Source of the DNA: Pseudomonadota bacterium
Lineage (GTDB): Bacteria; Pseudomonadota; Gammaproteobacteria; Burkholderiales; Burkholderiaceae_B
Length of the DNA stretch: 64,000 bases
Direction of reading: 5' to 3'
Assembly: GCA_023440825.1 (NCBI GenBank)
Contig: JAEXRL010000001.1
Span: 1-64,000, forward strand
Shown: positions 43,766 to 52,571 of the stretch, piece by piece
Layout: the number at the start of each line of letters is the position of its first letter
How positions within the stretch are numbered: position 1 is the first letter of the stretch
Notes under the pieces: model-generated
The model's database searches: none
What the model saw: the letters and a program-made list of their open reading frames with translations, nothing else
Told to the model about the DNA's origin: nothing
Program-made: the position numbers and the translations under genes

Positions 43766-44644
43766 ATGTTAACGGTATATCCTATTCTAGAAGGTTTTGC
43801 CGCGGAAGTGATTGGGGTGAATTTAGCGAGTGACATGGAGCATGAGGAGATAAGGGCTTTAAAGTCGGCCTTAGATGAATATGCGGTTTTGGTGCTTCCT
43901 GGGCAAGCGCTAGAGGAAGAGCAACAGGTGAAGTTTGCCGCTCATTTTGGCCCGTTGGAAACATCGGTGAGTGCAGCCGTCTATCAAGTAGGGGAAAAGC
44001 GGCGTTTACAGAAACCCCAATTGTCCGATATTTCTAATCTGGATGAGAAGGGGCAGGTGTTAGAGCAGTTTGACCTGCGACGCCTGATTAATATTAGTAA
44101 TCAGCTTTGGCATACAGATAGTTCTTTTCGCTCTCCTGCGGCTAGCATTTCCATTTTATCAGCACAAGAGATAGCCCCAGTGGGTGGCATGACCGAGTTT
44201 GCGGATATGCGAGCCGCCTGGGACGCACTCTCTGAGAAAACGAAGGAAATATTACGTCCGCTAAGCGCCGAGCACGATTATTTCCACTCTAGAGGGTTAA
44301 CTGGTTTCGACACAAGTGTAGTCCCATCTGAGTGGAGAGAGGCCGCGCCTGCGGTCACTCATCCTTTAATTAGGAAACATCCCAACAGTGGTCGCGAGTC
44401 TGTTTATTTAGCCTCTCATATTAAAAGAATATTGGGCCTTGATCAGCAGTCAAGCGATGAGTTGTTTGATGAATTGATGACGACGTGTACGCAAGCTCAG
44501 TTCGTGTACAGGCACCGCTGGCGCACCCATGATGTGGTGATTTGGGATAACCGATGCACGATGCACAGGGGGCGGCCTTTCCCGGCAGAGTATCGTCGTG
44601 CAATGCGACGCGCCACAGTGGCCGAAACCTCGCCAGCTATTTAG
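43766..44644 (+). CDS. TauD/TfdA-family 2-oxoglutarate-dependent dioxygenase
   Basis: A 292-residue Fe(II)/2-oxoglutarate dioxygenase. The HxD of the metal triad is in LWHTDSSF (about 112-117), and the distal His and the 2-oxoglutarate-binding Arg are in WDNRCTMHRGRPF and YRRAMRR near the C-terminus. It resembles TfdA (2,4-D dioxygenase), TauD and relatives. Cotranscribed with the Bug receptor 42 bases downstream; together they suggest uptake and oxidation of one sulfonate, phenoxy-acid or similar substrate. Confidence 0.9.
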   Translation: MLTVYPILEGFAAEVIGVNLASDMEHEEIRALKSALDEYAVLVLPGQALEEEQQVKFAAHFGPLETSVSAAVYQVGEKRRLQKPQLSDISNLDEKGQVLEQFDLRRLINISNQLWHTDSSFRSPAASISILSAQEIAPVGGMTEFADMRAAWDALSEKTKEILRPLSAEHDYFHSRGLTGFDTSVVPSEWREAAPAVTHPLIRKHPNSGRESVYLASHIKRILGLDQQSSDELFDELMTTCTQAQFVYRHRWRTHDVVIWDNRCTMHRGRPFPAEYRRAMRRATVAETSPAI

Positions 44645-44686
44645 TAGTCCGATTGATTGTCTGTAAGAGTAAAACAGGAAAAAATA

Positions 44687-45652
44687 ATGAAGTCGTTAAT
44701 GAAAGTTCTTCTATCTAGTGCATGTGTATTAATGGTAGGCATGGCCTCGGCAACAAGCAGCTACCCGTCCAAACCGATCAAAATAGTGGTGCCATGGGCT
44801 GCTGGTACGGGGCTTGATGGGTTAACACGAACCTTGGCTACGGGCATGGCGGAAGACCTAGGTACTGCGATCATTGTAGAAAATCGTGTGGGCGCTGGAG
44901 GTAATATTGGTACAGCCAGTGTTGCTAGAGCCGAGTCAGATGGATATACATTTGTGATGGGCTCGAATGGTCCGTTTGCTGCTAATAAGGCTTTATTCAA
45001 AAATCCGGGCTTTGATCCGATTAGTGATTTCAGTCCGGTGGTATTGATTGGTAAAGTGCCTATGCTATTGATTGCCAATCCTGATGCTCAGGCGAACACC
45101 TTAGATGAGCTGCTGGCAATTGCTAAAAGTAAGCCAGGGACATTGAATTTCGGTGCGAGTAATACCACCGCACGCATATGGGTCGAGCTCTTAAAACTCA
45201 ATGCGGGGATTGATGTGGAAACGGTACTTTATAGCAATGCAGGTGCACTGCTCGTTGATTTGATGGCTGGGGAAATACAATATGCCTTTGAAAATGTAGG
45301 TACCTCCTTACCTTTTTTGCAATCACAAAAGCTAAAAGGGGTTGCCGTCACATCGGAGGAAAGAGCACCCTTTGCCCCGGATCTCCCCACGATTGCAGAA
45401 TCCAGTTTTGATGACCCTCAATTAGTTGTCTGGTTTGCTTTATTTGCACCAGCAGGAACTCCAGCAGATATTGTGGAGCGCATGAACCAAGCCGTTAATA
45501 AACGCTTGCCCACGCCAGAAGTAAAGCAGGTTAGCGATCAGCTTGGGCTAACTATTGTTGGTGGCAGCAGCCAAGAGCTTGCGGACTATCAAAAAAGTGA
45601 AGTGGACAAGTGGCAAGAAATGGTTGTGCAGACTGGGGTGGAAATTAACTAG
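44687..45652 (+). CDS. Bug/TctC-type periplasmic solute receptor
   Basis: A 321-residue Bug-family binding protein: signal peptide to about 23 (ASATSSYPSK), VPWAAGTGLDGLTR, VENRVGAGGNIGTA and LNFGASNTTARIWVE. ATG 44687 follows CAGGAA; the frame extends upstream to a TTG. Placed behind the dioxygenase, its ligand may be that enzyme's substrate. Confidence 0.93.
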   Translation: MKSLMKVLLSSACVLMVGMASATSSYPSKPIKIVVPWAAGTGLDGLTRTLATGMAEDLGTAIIVENRVGAGGNIGTASVARAESDGYTFVMGSNGPFAANKALFKNPGFDPISDFSPVVLIGKVPMLLIANPDAQANTLDELLAIAKSKPGTLNFGASNTTARIWVELLKLNAGIDVETVLYSNAGALLVDLMAGEIQYAFENVGTSLPFLQSQKLKGVAVTSEERAPFAPDLPTIAESSFDDPQLVVWFALFAPAGTPADIVERMNQAVNKRLPTPEVKQVSDQLGLTIVGGSSQELADYQKSEVDKWQEMVVQTGVEIN

Positions 45653-45998
45653 AGGGGGCAAGAGTGAGCGTAGCGAGTTAAGCTTTAGCGTAGACTTGGT
45701 GGTGGGTTGGTCTTGGTAAGCGAGAAGGTATAAAAACCATTTTTATTTATACCTAGATAATAACTCTCGTGGACAGGACTTTACCTGCTAGCAGTACAGT
45801 CTTGAGTTGGACCATGGAAATTATCGTGTGCCTAATTGTTCGACTCTTTCAATTCACTTGAGCGAAAGAGCTATTCTTCAACGATGAGACGCAAGGTAAT
45901 AGACACGATGCATTCAGATCGCGATGTGTGTTAAGCCAGATTAGTGTTAGGTTTGATGCAGAGGGACAGCATAATATTTATGCGCCCTAAAGTTGAAT
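45653..45998. other. Intergenic region with a palindrome
   Basis: About 345 bases with no gene seen. AGGTATAAA (45726-45734) and TTTATACCT (45746-45754) form a 9-base inverted repeat with an 11-base loop. It may be a weak terminator of the receptor gene or an operator. Confidence 0.4.
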
Positions 45999-46090
45999 TG
46001 GCGGACAGGGTGGGATTCGAACCCACGGTACGCTTATCACGTACGCCTGATTTCGAGTCAGGTACATTCGACCAGCTCTGCCACCTGTCC
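45999..46090 (-). tRNA. tRNA-Ser (anticodon CGA)
   Basis: The minus strand folds as a type II tRNA. It has a 7-pair acceptor stem GGACAGG/CCTGTCC, discriminator G and encoded CCA. The anticodon stem-loop is CCTGA-CTCGAAA-TCAGG, giving anticodon CGA. A long variable arm and the T loop GGTTCGAATCC follow. These are serine features. Confidence 0.96.
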
Positions 46091-46123
46091 GTTTACTTAC
46101 TAAGATAAATAAGTAAGCTGCTA

Positions 46124-46153
46124 AATATACACCGCTTACTCTATAGAGCGCAA
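46124..46153 (-). promoter_or_regulatory. Promoter of tRNA-Ser
   Basis: On the minus strand TTGCGC and TATATT lie 18 bases apart, with a start about 27 bases before the tRNA 5' end. The same -35 form and spacing precede tRNA-Arg. Confidence 0.5.
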
Positions 46154-46185
46154 GCTAAATGCTGCTTAGCTGCTGTTTTGAAGCG

Positions 46186-46218
46186 GGCAGGGTGTTAGAA
46201 AAATGATGACACCCTGCC
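46186..46218 (-). terminator. Hairpin after the Bug receptor gene
   Basis: GGCAGGGTGT and ACACCCTGCC form a perfect 10-pair stem 44 bases after the receptor stop. No proper T run follows on the minus strand, so it is a weak or factor-assisted terminator. Confidence 0.55.
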
Positions 46219-46261
46219 GTGGCGCCTTATAGTGAAGACAAGTGCTTAAAAAGCTGGTGCA

Positions 46262-47236
46262 TTACTCAATTTTGGCGCCAGACATTTCGACCAGAGCTTT
46301 AAAGCGTACACCTTCGTCTTTCACGAAGGCGTCCAGCTCTTTGGGCTCACGCAAGGGGCCAACCTGTACGCCCATAGCCTCTAGGCGGCTTAGCATTTCA
46401 GGCTCTTCTAGGATTTCGTTAATGGCTTTGTTGAGCTTTTGGACCACCTCTTCAGGGGCATCGGCATGAGTGGCCACGCCATACCAAGCTGCTGCGTACA
46501 TGTCTTTCAGACCCACTTCGTCAAAGGTGGGCACTTCGGGCAATTCCTTTAATCGAGTTTTCGAGGCAACGGCTAAGGCTTTTAGCGCGCCACCTTTTAC
46601 CTGGTTCAAAGAGCCAGTATCGAGCATGAAATCCAGATTGTTACCCATTAGGTCAGCAACGGCTGGACCACTGCCTTTGTAAGGGATGTGGGCAATATCA
46701 ATGTCCGCACTTTGTATCAGTTGGGCAGCTGCTAAATGCTGAGAAGACCCTACGCCAGCCGAGCCGTAATTGAGCTTGCCTGGGTTTTGACGCGCGTAGT
46801 CCAGCAGCTCTTGAGCGGTGGAAAATTTGGAATCATTGGGCACTTCCAGCACGTTCGGGATGGATCCTACAAACGCTACGTTGGCAAAGTCCTTGTCTAC
46901 ATCAAAGCCAGGGCGAGCATATAAGTGTGAGTTGATGCCATGGGTGGAGCTGGTGGTCATGAGCAATGTGTAGCCGTCGGGACGCTCGCGCACAAAAGCG
47001 GCGGTGCCAATGTTTCCACCTGCGCCTGCCCGGTTTTCCACTACGATGGGCTGACCGATTTTTTCTGCTAATTGTTGACCCACTAAACGCGCGATCACGT
47101 CTGTTGCACCACCAGGAGCCCAAGGCACAATCAGTCGTACTGCACGATTCGGGTAGTCAGATTCGGCGTGTGCACTGGTCCATGCACCCACGCTTAAAGC
47201 AGCGCTTAAGAGCAAGGGGGTAATTTTTTTGATCAT
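46262..47236 (-). CDS. Bug/TctC-type periplasmic solute receptor
   Basis: A 324-residue Bug-family receptor: signal peptide to about 24 (SAHAESDYPN), VPWAPGGATDVIAR, VENRAGAGGNIGTA and NYGSAGVGSSQHLAA. A solitary gene with no enzymes or transporter membrane genes beside it, as many Bug genes are. Ligand not predictable. Confidence 0.93.
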   Translation of the reverse strand: MIKKITPLLLSAALSVGAWTSAHAESDYPNRAVRLIVPWAPGGATDVIARLVGQQLAEKIGQPIVVENRAGAGGNIGTAAFVRERPDGYTLLMTTSSTHGINSHLYARPGFDVDKDFANVAFVGSIPNVLEVPNDSKFSTAQELLDYARQNPGKLNYGSAGVGSSQHLAAAQLIQSADIDIAHIPYKGSGPAVADLMGNNLDFMLDTGSLNQVKGGALKALAVASKTRLKELPEVPTFDEVGLKDMYAAAWYGVATHADAPEEVVQKLNKAINEILEEPEMLSRLEAMGVQVGPLREPKELDAFVKDEGVRFKALVEMSGAKIE

Positions 47237-47634
47237 AGATGTAGTTCCTCTTTTTAGAGTTTTTGATGTTGATTGCTGATTTGGCAGGGTGGCAGTCTTT
47301 ATTGCTTAGCGATGCACGCTATCCGATCAGAAAAACGCCTATTTGCGCACGTATTAAAGGTATCTGTTGTTCTTTTTTTAAGAGACCTCGGCGCTAGCGT
47401 GCTGCAACGCTATAAGCTTATGTTTTACTGAAGACGCTATTATTGATTGTGCGACTTATTCTGTATAGTGAATAATCCGCGATTTAAGTATTCCCTTTGG
47501 GAATGGCGGCTGTAGGCCTAAGCCTTGGAGATAGTTACTGAGCACATGTGGCGCAGGCTGCCTGGGGCATACCGCATGCTAGGTGGGAAACTGAAAAGCC
47601 TTGCTGAGGGGCTGAGCGCATTACTGATGCGCAT
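47237..47634. other. Intergenic region, no gene recognised
   Basis: About 400 bases upstream of the Bug gene and downstream of tRNA-Arg. A short hairpin TTCCC-TTT-GGGAA occurs near 47493. A plus-strand open frame starting at 47525 crosses the tRNA and is not credible. Confidence 0.4.
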
Positions 47635-47676
47635 GAAAAAAGGCTTACAAGCATATAAACTTGTAAGCCTTTTTAA
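47635..47676 (-). terminator. Intrinsic terminator after tRNA-Arg
   Basis: AAAAAGGCTTACAAG and CTTGTAAGCCTTTTT form a 15-pair stem with an 8-base loop, ending in T residues just beyond the tRNA 3' end. Confidence 0.92.
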
Positions 47677-47679
47677 ATA

Positions 47680-47756
47680 TGGCGCGGCTGGCAGGATTCG
47701 AACCCACGACCCCTTGGTTCGTAGCCAAGTACTCTATCCAACTGAGCTACAGCCGC
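47680..47756 (-). tRNA. tRNA-Arg (anticodon ACG)
   Basis: The minus strand has acceptor stem GCGGCTG/CAGCCGC, discriminator G, encoded CCA, D-arm TAGCTCAGTTGG, anticodon stem-loop TTGG-CTACGAA-CCAA with anticodon ACG, and T loop GGTTCGAATCC. The ACG wobble A is normally converted to inosine by TadA. Confidence 0.97.
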
Positions 47757-47768
47757 GTAAAGAAGTGT

Positions 47769-47798
47769 ACTATAGCATTGAAGTTTTGCGATGCGCAA
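47769..47798 (-). promoter_or_regulatory. Promoter of tRNA-Arg
   Basis: On the minus strand TTGCGC and TATAGT lie 18 bases apart, about 12 bases before the mature tRNA 5' end. Same arrangement as for tRNA-Ser. Confidence 0.5.
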
Positions 47799-48061
47799 GT
47801 ATTTTGTGCTTTTTTCATCATTTTGTCGTGGATGGGGCAAAATTAGTCTTGTGGCGGGATATTTTCAGCCCTCTTTTGGGGCGGTGCTATACGTTTGTGC
47901 CTAAGGCTAATGGAAAATCGGTACGGAAAGCCTAAACCTTTGCGGTACTTTGTTATATGCTAGGTGGTTTGATACCTAAGCAAAAGCTCGTGTGTATGCT
48001 CGCTAGTAGGTGGTCTGCCAGTAAGATTGGCGGATAGGGCAAACGGGTACAAGGATAAAAA

Positions 48062-49224
48062 ATGGATCTGACAAAAGTTACGTGTACAGAGGACTTTCGG
48101 CGCATAGCAGAACGGCGAGTTCCACGCATGTTTTACGATTATGCTGACTCAGGCTCTTGGACCGAAAAAACCTACAGAGCGAATGAATCCGATTTACAGC
48201 ATCTGAAGTTCCGGCAGCGTGTTGCCGTGGACATTTCTAAGCGCACCGTTGCCAGCACCATGTTGGGTGAACCGGTGTCTATGCCAGTAGCGCTGGCACC
48301 CACAGGGCTGACCGGCATGCAGCATGCGGATGGTGAGATGCTGGCGGCCTTGGCTGCGCGTGACTTTGGGGTGCCCTTCACCTTATCCACCATGAGTGTT
48401 TGTTCGCTGGAGGACGTTGCGCAAGCGACGCAAGCCCCTTTCTGGTTTCAATTGTATGTAATGCGTGATCGGGATTTCATACGTAACTTGATTGCCCGCT
48501 CTAAGGCAGCTGGATGTTCTGCTTTGGTGCTAACGCTGGACTTGCAGGTGCTAGGACAACGGCACAAAGATATAAAAAATGGTTTGTCTACACCCCCTAG
48601 ACCTACTTTGCGTAATTTGTTGAATTTAGCGACTAAGCCGTATTGGTGTCGCAATATGCTTAAAACGCATCGGCGCACGTTTGGCAATATTGTGGGTCAT
48701 GCAAGGGAGTGTCAGACTTAAGCTCCTTATCCACTTGGACGGCTGAGCAGTTTGATCCCACGCTTAACTGGTCCGATATTGAATGGATTAAGAAAGAATG
48801 GGGCGGAAAATTGATTGTGAAGGGCATTATGGACGCGGATGATGCGCGTTTAGCGGTGCAATCTGGCGCTGATGCCTTGATTGTGTCCAATCACGGTGGG
48901 CGTCAGTTAGATGGGGCGCCTTCTTCCATTGCCGCCTTGCCAGCGATTGTGGCTGCGGTGGGGGATAAAATCGAGGTAATGCTGGATGGTGGCATACGTT
49001 CTGGGCAAGATATATTGCGAGCGCGTGCCTTAGGGGCGGATAGTGTGCTGATAGGCCGCGCGTTTTTGTATGCACTGGGTGCAGCGGGGCAGGCAGGTGT
49101 CACACGCTTACTTGAGTTGCTACGCAATGAGCTGGATGTGTCGATGGCTTTATGCGGACGCACGGATATTGCGGATGTGGATCGCTCGATTCTATTGAAC
49201 CCCGGCTTTTTTGATCAGCCCTAA
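48062..49224 (+). pseudogene. lldD: FMN-dependent alpha-hydroxy-acid (lactate) dehydrogenase, frameshifted
   Basis: Two adjacent frames encode one LldD/glycolate-oxidase-family protein. The first (48062-48721) gives residues 1-219 with FYDYADSGSWTE, MPVALAPTGLTGMQ and LVLTLDLQVLGQR. The second continues from about 48703 with GVSDLSSLSTWTAEQFDP, LIVKGIMDADDA and the catalytic SNHGGRQLDG. Loss of one A in GCAAGGGAG (GCAAAGGGAG expected) explains the break. Joined, it would be about 387 residues, the normal length. It is a recent pseudogene or a sequencing error; the downstream codons are otherwise intact. Confidence 0.9.
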
Positions 49225-49272
49225 GCGCATCGTAAAGTGGGTGCAAGGGCCTTTGCCCTGCACCCCTTGGGT

Positions 49273-49872
49273 TTAGGCGTGTAGCTTTAAGGTAACTTCA
49301 GCGGTGTGCTTACCCTGATAATAAGCGCCGTCCAGCTCGTTTTGAGATACGGCTCTAGAGCCATCGCCAGCCGCGATAGTCGTGGCTCCGTAGGGGCTTC
49401 CCCCGGTCACCTCATTGACTATAGTTTGCCCTTGAAAACTATACGGTAAACCGACGATAACCATACCAAAGTGAAGCAGGTTGGTGATCATGCTCATGAG
49501 GGTTAGTTCTTGCCCACCATGTTGTGTGGCGGTAGAGGTGAAGGCACCCCCCACTTTCCCATTGAGTGCGCCTTTGGCCCACAGCCCTCCGGCCTGATCT
49601 AGAAAGCTGGCCATTTGTGAGCTGATACGGCCAAAGCGGGTACCTGTGCCGATGATGATGGCATCGTAGTGTTCCAAATCAGCGATTTGAGCGATTGGTG
49701 CAGCCTGGTCCAGTTTGAAATGGGCAGCTTTGGCCACTGCCTCAGGTACTAATTCGGGTACACGCTTGATATCAACGCTAGCGCCTGCTGAGCGGGCACC
49801 TTCAGCAACGGCATGGGCCATGGTTTCTATGTGGCCATATGCTGAGTAATACAGAACCAGTATCTTTGCCAT
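49273..49872 (-). CDS. wrbA: NAD(P)H:quinone oxidoreductase WrbA
   Basis: A 199-residue flavodoxin-like FMN quinone reductase. AKILVLYYSAYGHIETMA binds the FMN phosphate; GTGTRFGRISSQMASFLDQ and FTSTATQHGGQELTL are the other family motifs. AGGAG precedes ATG 49872; the frame extends 18 codons further without support. Protects against quinone redox cycling. Monocistronic. Confidence 0.96.
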   Translation of the reverse strand: MAKILVLYYSAYGHIETMAHAVAEGARSAGASVDIKRVPELVPEAVAKAAHFKLDQAAPIAQIADLEHYDAIIIGTGTRFGRISSQMASFLDQAGGLWAKGALNGKVGGAFTSTATQHGGQELTLMSMITNLLHFGMVIVGLPYSFQGQTIVNEVTGGSPYGATTIAAGDGSRAVSQNELDGAYYQGKHTAEVTLKLHA

Positions 49873-49957
49873 CTTGGTTTCTCCTAGGAGTTTAAGGGAA
49901 AGAGGTCCAGCTACGTGCAGGGCCAAGCGCAGGGCTAGCCCGCCGATACAAACAGAT

Positions 49958-51115
49958 TTATTTGGCAGCGATCAGCTCGGCTGTTACGTCCAGTTTGCCC
50001 GAGTTCGCCACGGTTTCCAGATTCAAGGTTTTAGGCTGATTTTGTTTCATCAGGGTAGGCAGATCGAATTTCACATAGTTTAAACCGTAATAGGTGCGTA
50101 CGTAGTACTGTCCGCGCTTCAAGTCAGCCATGCGTGTCCAACTGGTGTATTCAGAAATGTGGTTGGGGTTACCGTTGACACTGGGCGCGACCAAATCCAG
50201 TCCTTTTGACTTGGTGCGTAGATCAATCGTAATGCCACGAGGTCGGTCAAAGTTGTTCATCACGTGTGAAAGTGTAAGCAGTGAGTCTTTTTGCTCTTTC
50301 ACTTTTTCAGCGTATTGGGAGTAGTACACCGCTTTAACAAATCGCCCTACCGACGTGTTGGATGAGGGCAGGGCAACGGTGGCAATGCCCGAGTCAGGCT
50401 GTGTGAAGGCTTGTCCGTTAAAGCTGCCAGTAGAGGTATCCAGATTATTCAGGAACGTGTAATTGTTCAGGTTAGTCAGATGCCAGGGCAGGTCTGGGCC
50501 GTTTGTCATAACGCCGACCGGATTGTCGTAGACTTTCTGTGTTCCATTCGAAAATTCAATCACTATAGAGGCACCACTGGCGTCGTGCAAACTATAGTGA
50601 AACGGGCTTTTCATTTGGCCCAGAGGAAGGAGTGCGGTGACGAGTACGTCTTGTTCGTGCAAGGCTTTTTTGACTTCCTGTACGGTCGCAAACTGTGACA
50701 GAGTCCAGCTACCCAGATCAATGGCGGCTAAAGCAGCCTGTGTTTTGGCAACGTTATCCACCGGGCCTTCTGTGCTGCTGAATGCCAGCATACTGAATGT
50801 CAGCCCTTTTTCATTCATGCCATCCAGCACTTTAGGAGACAGGATCTCAGGAATGGCAGTGGTAATGGCCACATACGCATAGTTAGAGGTGTATTTAAGG
50901 GGGGCATGACCATCGGCTTCTGACTCGAACTGTGTTCCTGTGGGCAGATAGCGAATTTGGTAGGGCACCTCAAGAGGGTATTCAAAGGTGCGTCCTGCGT
51001 AATGTTCGCCAGTACCGTTGGTATAGAGCAGCGATGTGCAGGCCAGGCTGGACTGCATAGGAATGCTAAAGGCTAAGGCGCCAGAGATCAAAAAACGGGC
51101 AAAGCTAGGTGTCAT
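49958..51115 (-). CDS. Secreted linear amide C-N hydrolase (choloylglycine hydrolase family), second copy
   Basis: A 385-residue Ntn hydrolase. Signal peptide cleavage after SSLA would expose Cys26 (CTSLLYTNGTGEHYAGRTFE) as nucleophile. GMNEKGLTFSMLAF, VGVMTNGPDLPWHL and the C-terminal RTYYGLNYVKFDL are family marks. It is divergent from the 31982 homologue but shares the same export design. Likely acts on acylated amino compounds in the periplasm; substrate unknown. Confidence 0.9.
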   Translation of the reverse strand: MTPSFARFLISGALAFSIPMQSSLACTSLLYTNGTGEHYAGRTFEYPLEVPYQIRYLPTGTQFESEADGHAPLKYTSNYAYVAITTAIPEILSPKVLDGMNEKGLTFSMLAFSSTEGPVDNVAKTQAALAAIDLGSWTLSQFATVQEVKKALHEQDVLVTALLPLGQMKSPFHYSLHDASGASIVIEFSNGTQKVYDNPVGVMTNGPDLPWHLTNLNNYTFLNNLDTSTGSFNGQAFTQPDSGIATVALPSSNTSVGRFVKAVYYSQYAEKVKEQKDSLLTLSHVMNNFDRPRGITIDLRTKSKGLDLVAPSVNGNPNHISEYTSWTRMADLKRGQYYVRTYYGLNYVKFDLPTLMKQNQPKTLNLETVANSGKLDVTAELIAAK

Positions 51116-51237
51116 TGTGGGCTCCCTCTGTTAGGATAAATTCGTTATGCCAAGCTTAGAAATTTCATGAGTTAGGTGTAAGGCAGTCGCTTTATGCGGT
51201 GCTTGCGGACGGCCTACTGCTAGAGACTGGTAATCAG

Positions 51238-51645
51238 TTATAGGGCATATGTACAGGTGCTGTGGGCCATCAGTTGCTTGCTCGGATTGTACGCCTTAAT
51301 ATCGCCAAATATTAAGGTTCTGCCTCGGCGTAGTACCTGTGCCTGGATAAGGATGTCGTGTTGCGCGATGCGCTGTTCCAGGCGTGTATTGATAGTCTGG
51401 ATAGATAGCGCTTCACTAGGAAGCTGGCTGGCTATTTGCATGGCAAAACAGGCCAGTGCCGTGTACGTGGCGCAGCAAATTTGTCCATTGGCCGCGATCA
51501 ACTGGGGCGCAAAGGGTATATGCAGGCTAACCTTACCCGGCTCGTGGTGTTTTATGGTGGGGGATAAGCCTTGTAGCGTGGGCGGAAGTGTTTGTTCTAG
51601 TTGTTGCGTCGGGGTCAGGTCGAGGGTGTTATCCACAATAAGCAC
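51238..51645 (-). CDS. Hotdog-fold thioesterase-like protein
   Basis: A 135-residue protein with the layout of a PaaI-like hotdog domain: NGQICCATYTALACFAMQI resembles the central helix segment and VLRRGRTLIFGDIKAY the following strands. The usual catalytic Asp/Glu of the helix is not evident, so it could be a non-catalytic member. Its start overlaps the end of the I78 lipoprotein gene by 17 bases. Confidence 0.6.
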   Translation of the reverse strand: MLIVDNTLDLTPTQQLEQTLPPTLQGLSPTIKHHEPGKVSLHIPFAPQLIAANGQICCATYTALACFAMQIASQLPSEALSIQTINTRLEQRIAQHDILIQAQVLRRGRTLIFGDIKAYNPSKQLMAHSTCTYAL

Positions 51646-51934
51646 TCAGTATTTTGTTGGAGTCATCAAGGCGTATTGATAAGCGCTGCTCGTCGTAATC
51701 CGTGGTGTACATACGGTCAGGCAAGATTAAACGCACTTTTTCAGCTCCTGCTTGTTGTTGTGCACGTTGTACGCTTGAGTCGTTGGCTGTCTGCCCCTGT
51801 ACCGTGATCAGGTCTGCATTGCAGCTACGGGTTTGGGGCATGGAGCTCGCACCTGAGCCTGATGAACTCTGGGTGCTTGTGCAGGCACTAAGTAAGGCGA
51901 TTACGGTACTGAGAGCGACGCTTTTCAGGCGCAT
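51629..51934 (-). CDS. I78-family peptidase inhibitor lipoprotein
   Basis: A 101-residue lipoprotein (lipobox LLSAC, Cys18). The mature part has the I78 pattern: a first Cys (RSCNAD), LILPDRMYTTDYDEQRLSIRLD and a final Cys-Gly. From memory this matches the potato-inhibitor-I-like I78 family of bacterial serine protease inhibitors, with the two Cys forming a disulfide. AAGGAG precedes the ATG. Confidence 0.8.
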   Translation of the reverse strand: MRLKSVALSTVIALLSACTSTQSSSGSGASSMPQTRSCNADLITVQGQTANDSSVQRAQQQAGAEKVRLILPDRMYTTDYDEQRLSIRLDDSNKILSAYCG

Positions 51935-51977
51935 AGTTTACTCCTTAAATAAATAGCCAGTGTGTGTCATGATAACT

Positions 51978-52571
51978 CTAGTCTAGTTTGCGCATGATGG
52001 GCGTAGTGCTTGTTTTTCTAGAGAGTAATGGGTGGTCCTTGATGCAGTAGCGTAAGGGAGCGGCGACCCATTCTTGTGCGTAGTCGATGCCGATACGCGG
52101 ACCGCAGTGAACGGCATCGTGGGGCAAGGCGGGCGCATTCGCTATCCATAAGGGGCGATGGCTTAGGTTCTTGCCGTTCAGTGAGCGATCAATATGCAGT
52201 GCTTTGCAAAGCCGCCCGGGGCCATGTGTAGGAAGTTCAATGCCACTGAGAGGCTCCAGCGCCCGTATCAGTACGGCTGAAGCTACGCCAGGGCCTTGGG
52301 TGACCACATTTAAGCAATGGTGCATGCCGTAAATAAGATAGACATAAGCGTGGCCAGCTTCACCAAACATGACTTCAGTGCGCGGAGTGCGGCCTTTGGC
52401 GCTATGGGCTGCCTTGTCATGGGGGCCCAAATAGGCTTCCGTTTCCACGATACGCGCTAGCTGCGGGACATGCTTGCTGCGTTCGTGTATCAGGTACTTA
52501 CCTAAAAGTTCGTACGCCACGATGCGAGGGTCGCGGTTGTAGAAGTCTGGGTGCAAAGCTTGATAGTTCAT
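51978..52571 (-). CDS. mpg: 3-methyladenine DNA glycosylase (AAG/Mpg family)
   Basis: A 197-residue base-excision repair glycosylase removing alkylated purines. IVETEAYLGPHDKAAHSAKG holds the catalytic Glu, and RTEVMFGEAGHAYVYLIYGMHHCLNVV is the substrate pocket segment. The ATG overlaps the adenine deaminase stop. Full length for the family. Confidence 0.95.
   Translation of the reverse strand: MNYQALHPDFYNRDPRIVAYELLGKYLIHERSKHVPQLARIVETEAYLGPHDKAAHSAKGRTPRTEVMFGEAGHAYVYLIYGMHHCLNVVTQGPGVASAVLIRALEPLSGIELPTHGPGRLCKALHIDRSLNGKNLSHRPLWIANAPALPHDAVHCGPRIGIDYAQEWVAAPLRYCIKDHPLLSRKTSTTPIMRKLD

Noticed and set aside
47525..47935. Plus-strand frame of 136 codons
   Set aside because: It runs through tRNA-Arg and its terminator on the opposite strand.
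48709..49224. A separate short hydroxy-acid dehydrogenase gene
   Set aside because: It has no own ribosome-binding site and continues exactly the interrupted upstream frame, so it is the 3' part of a frameshifted gene.
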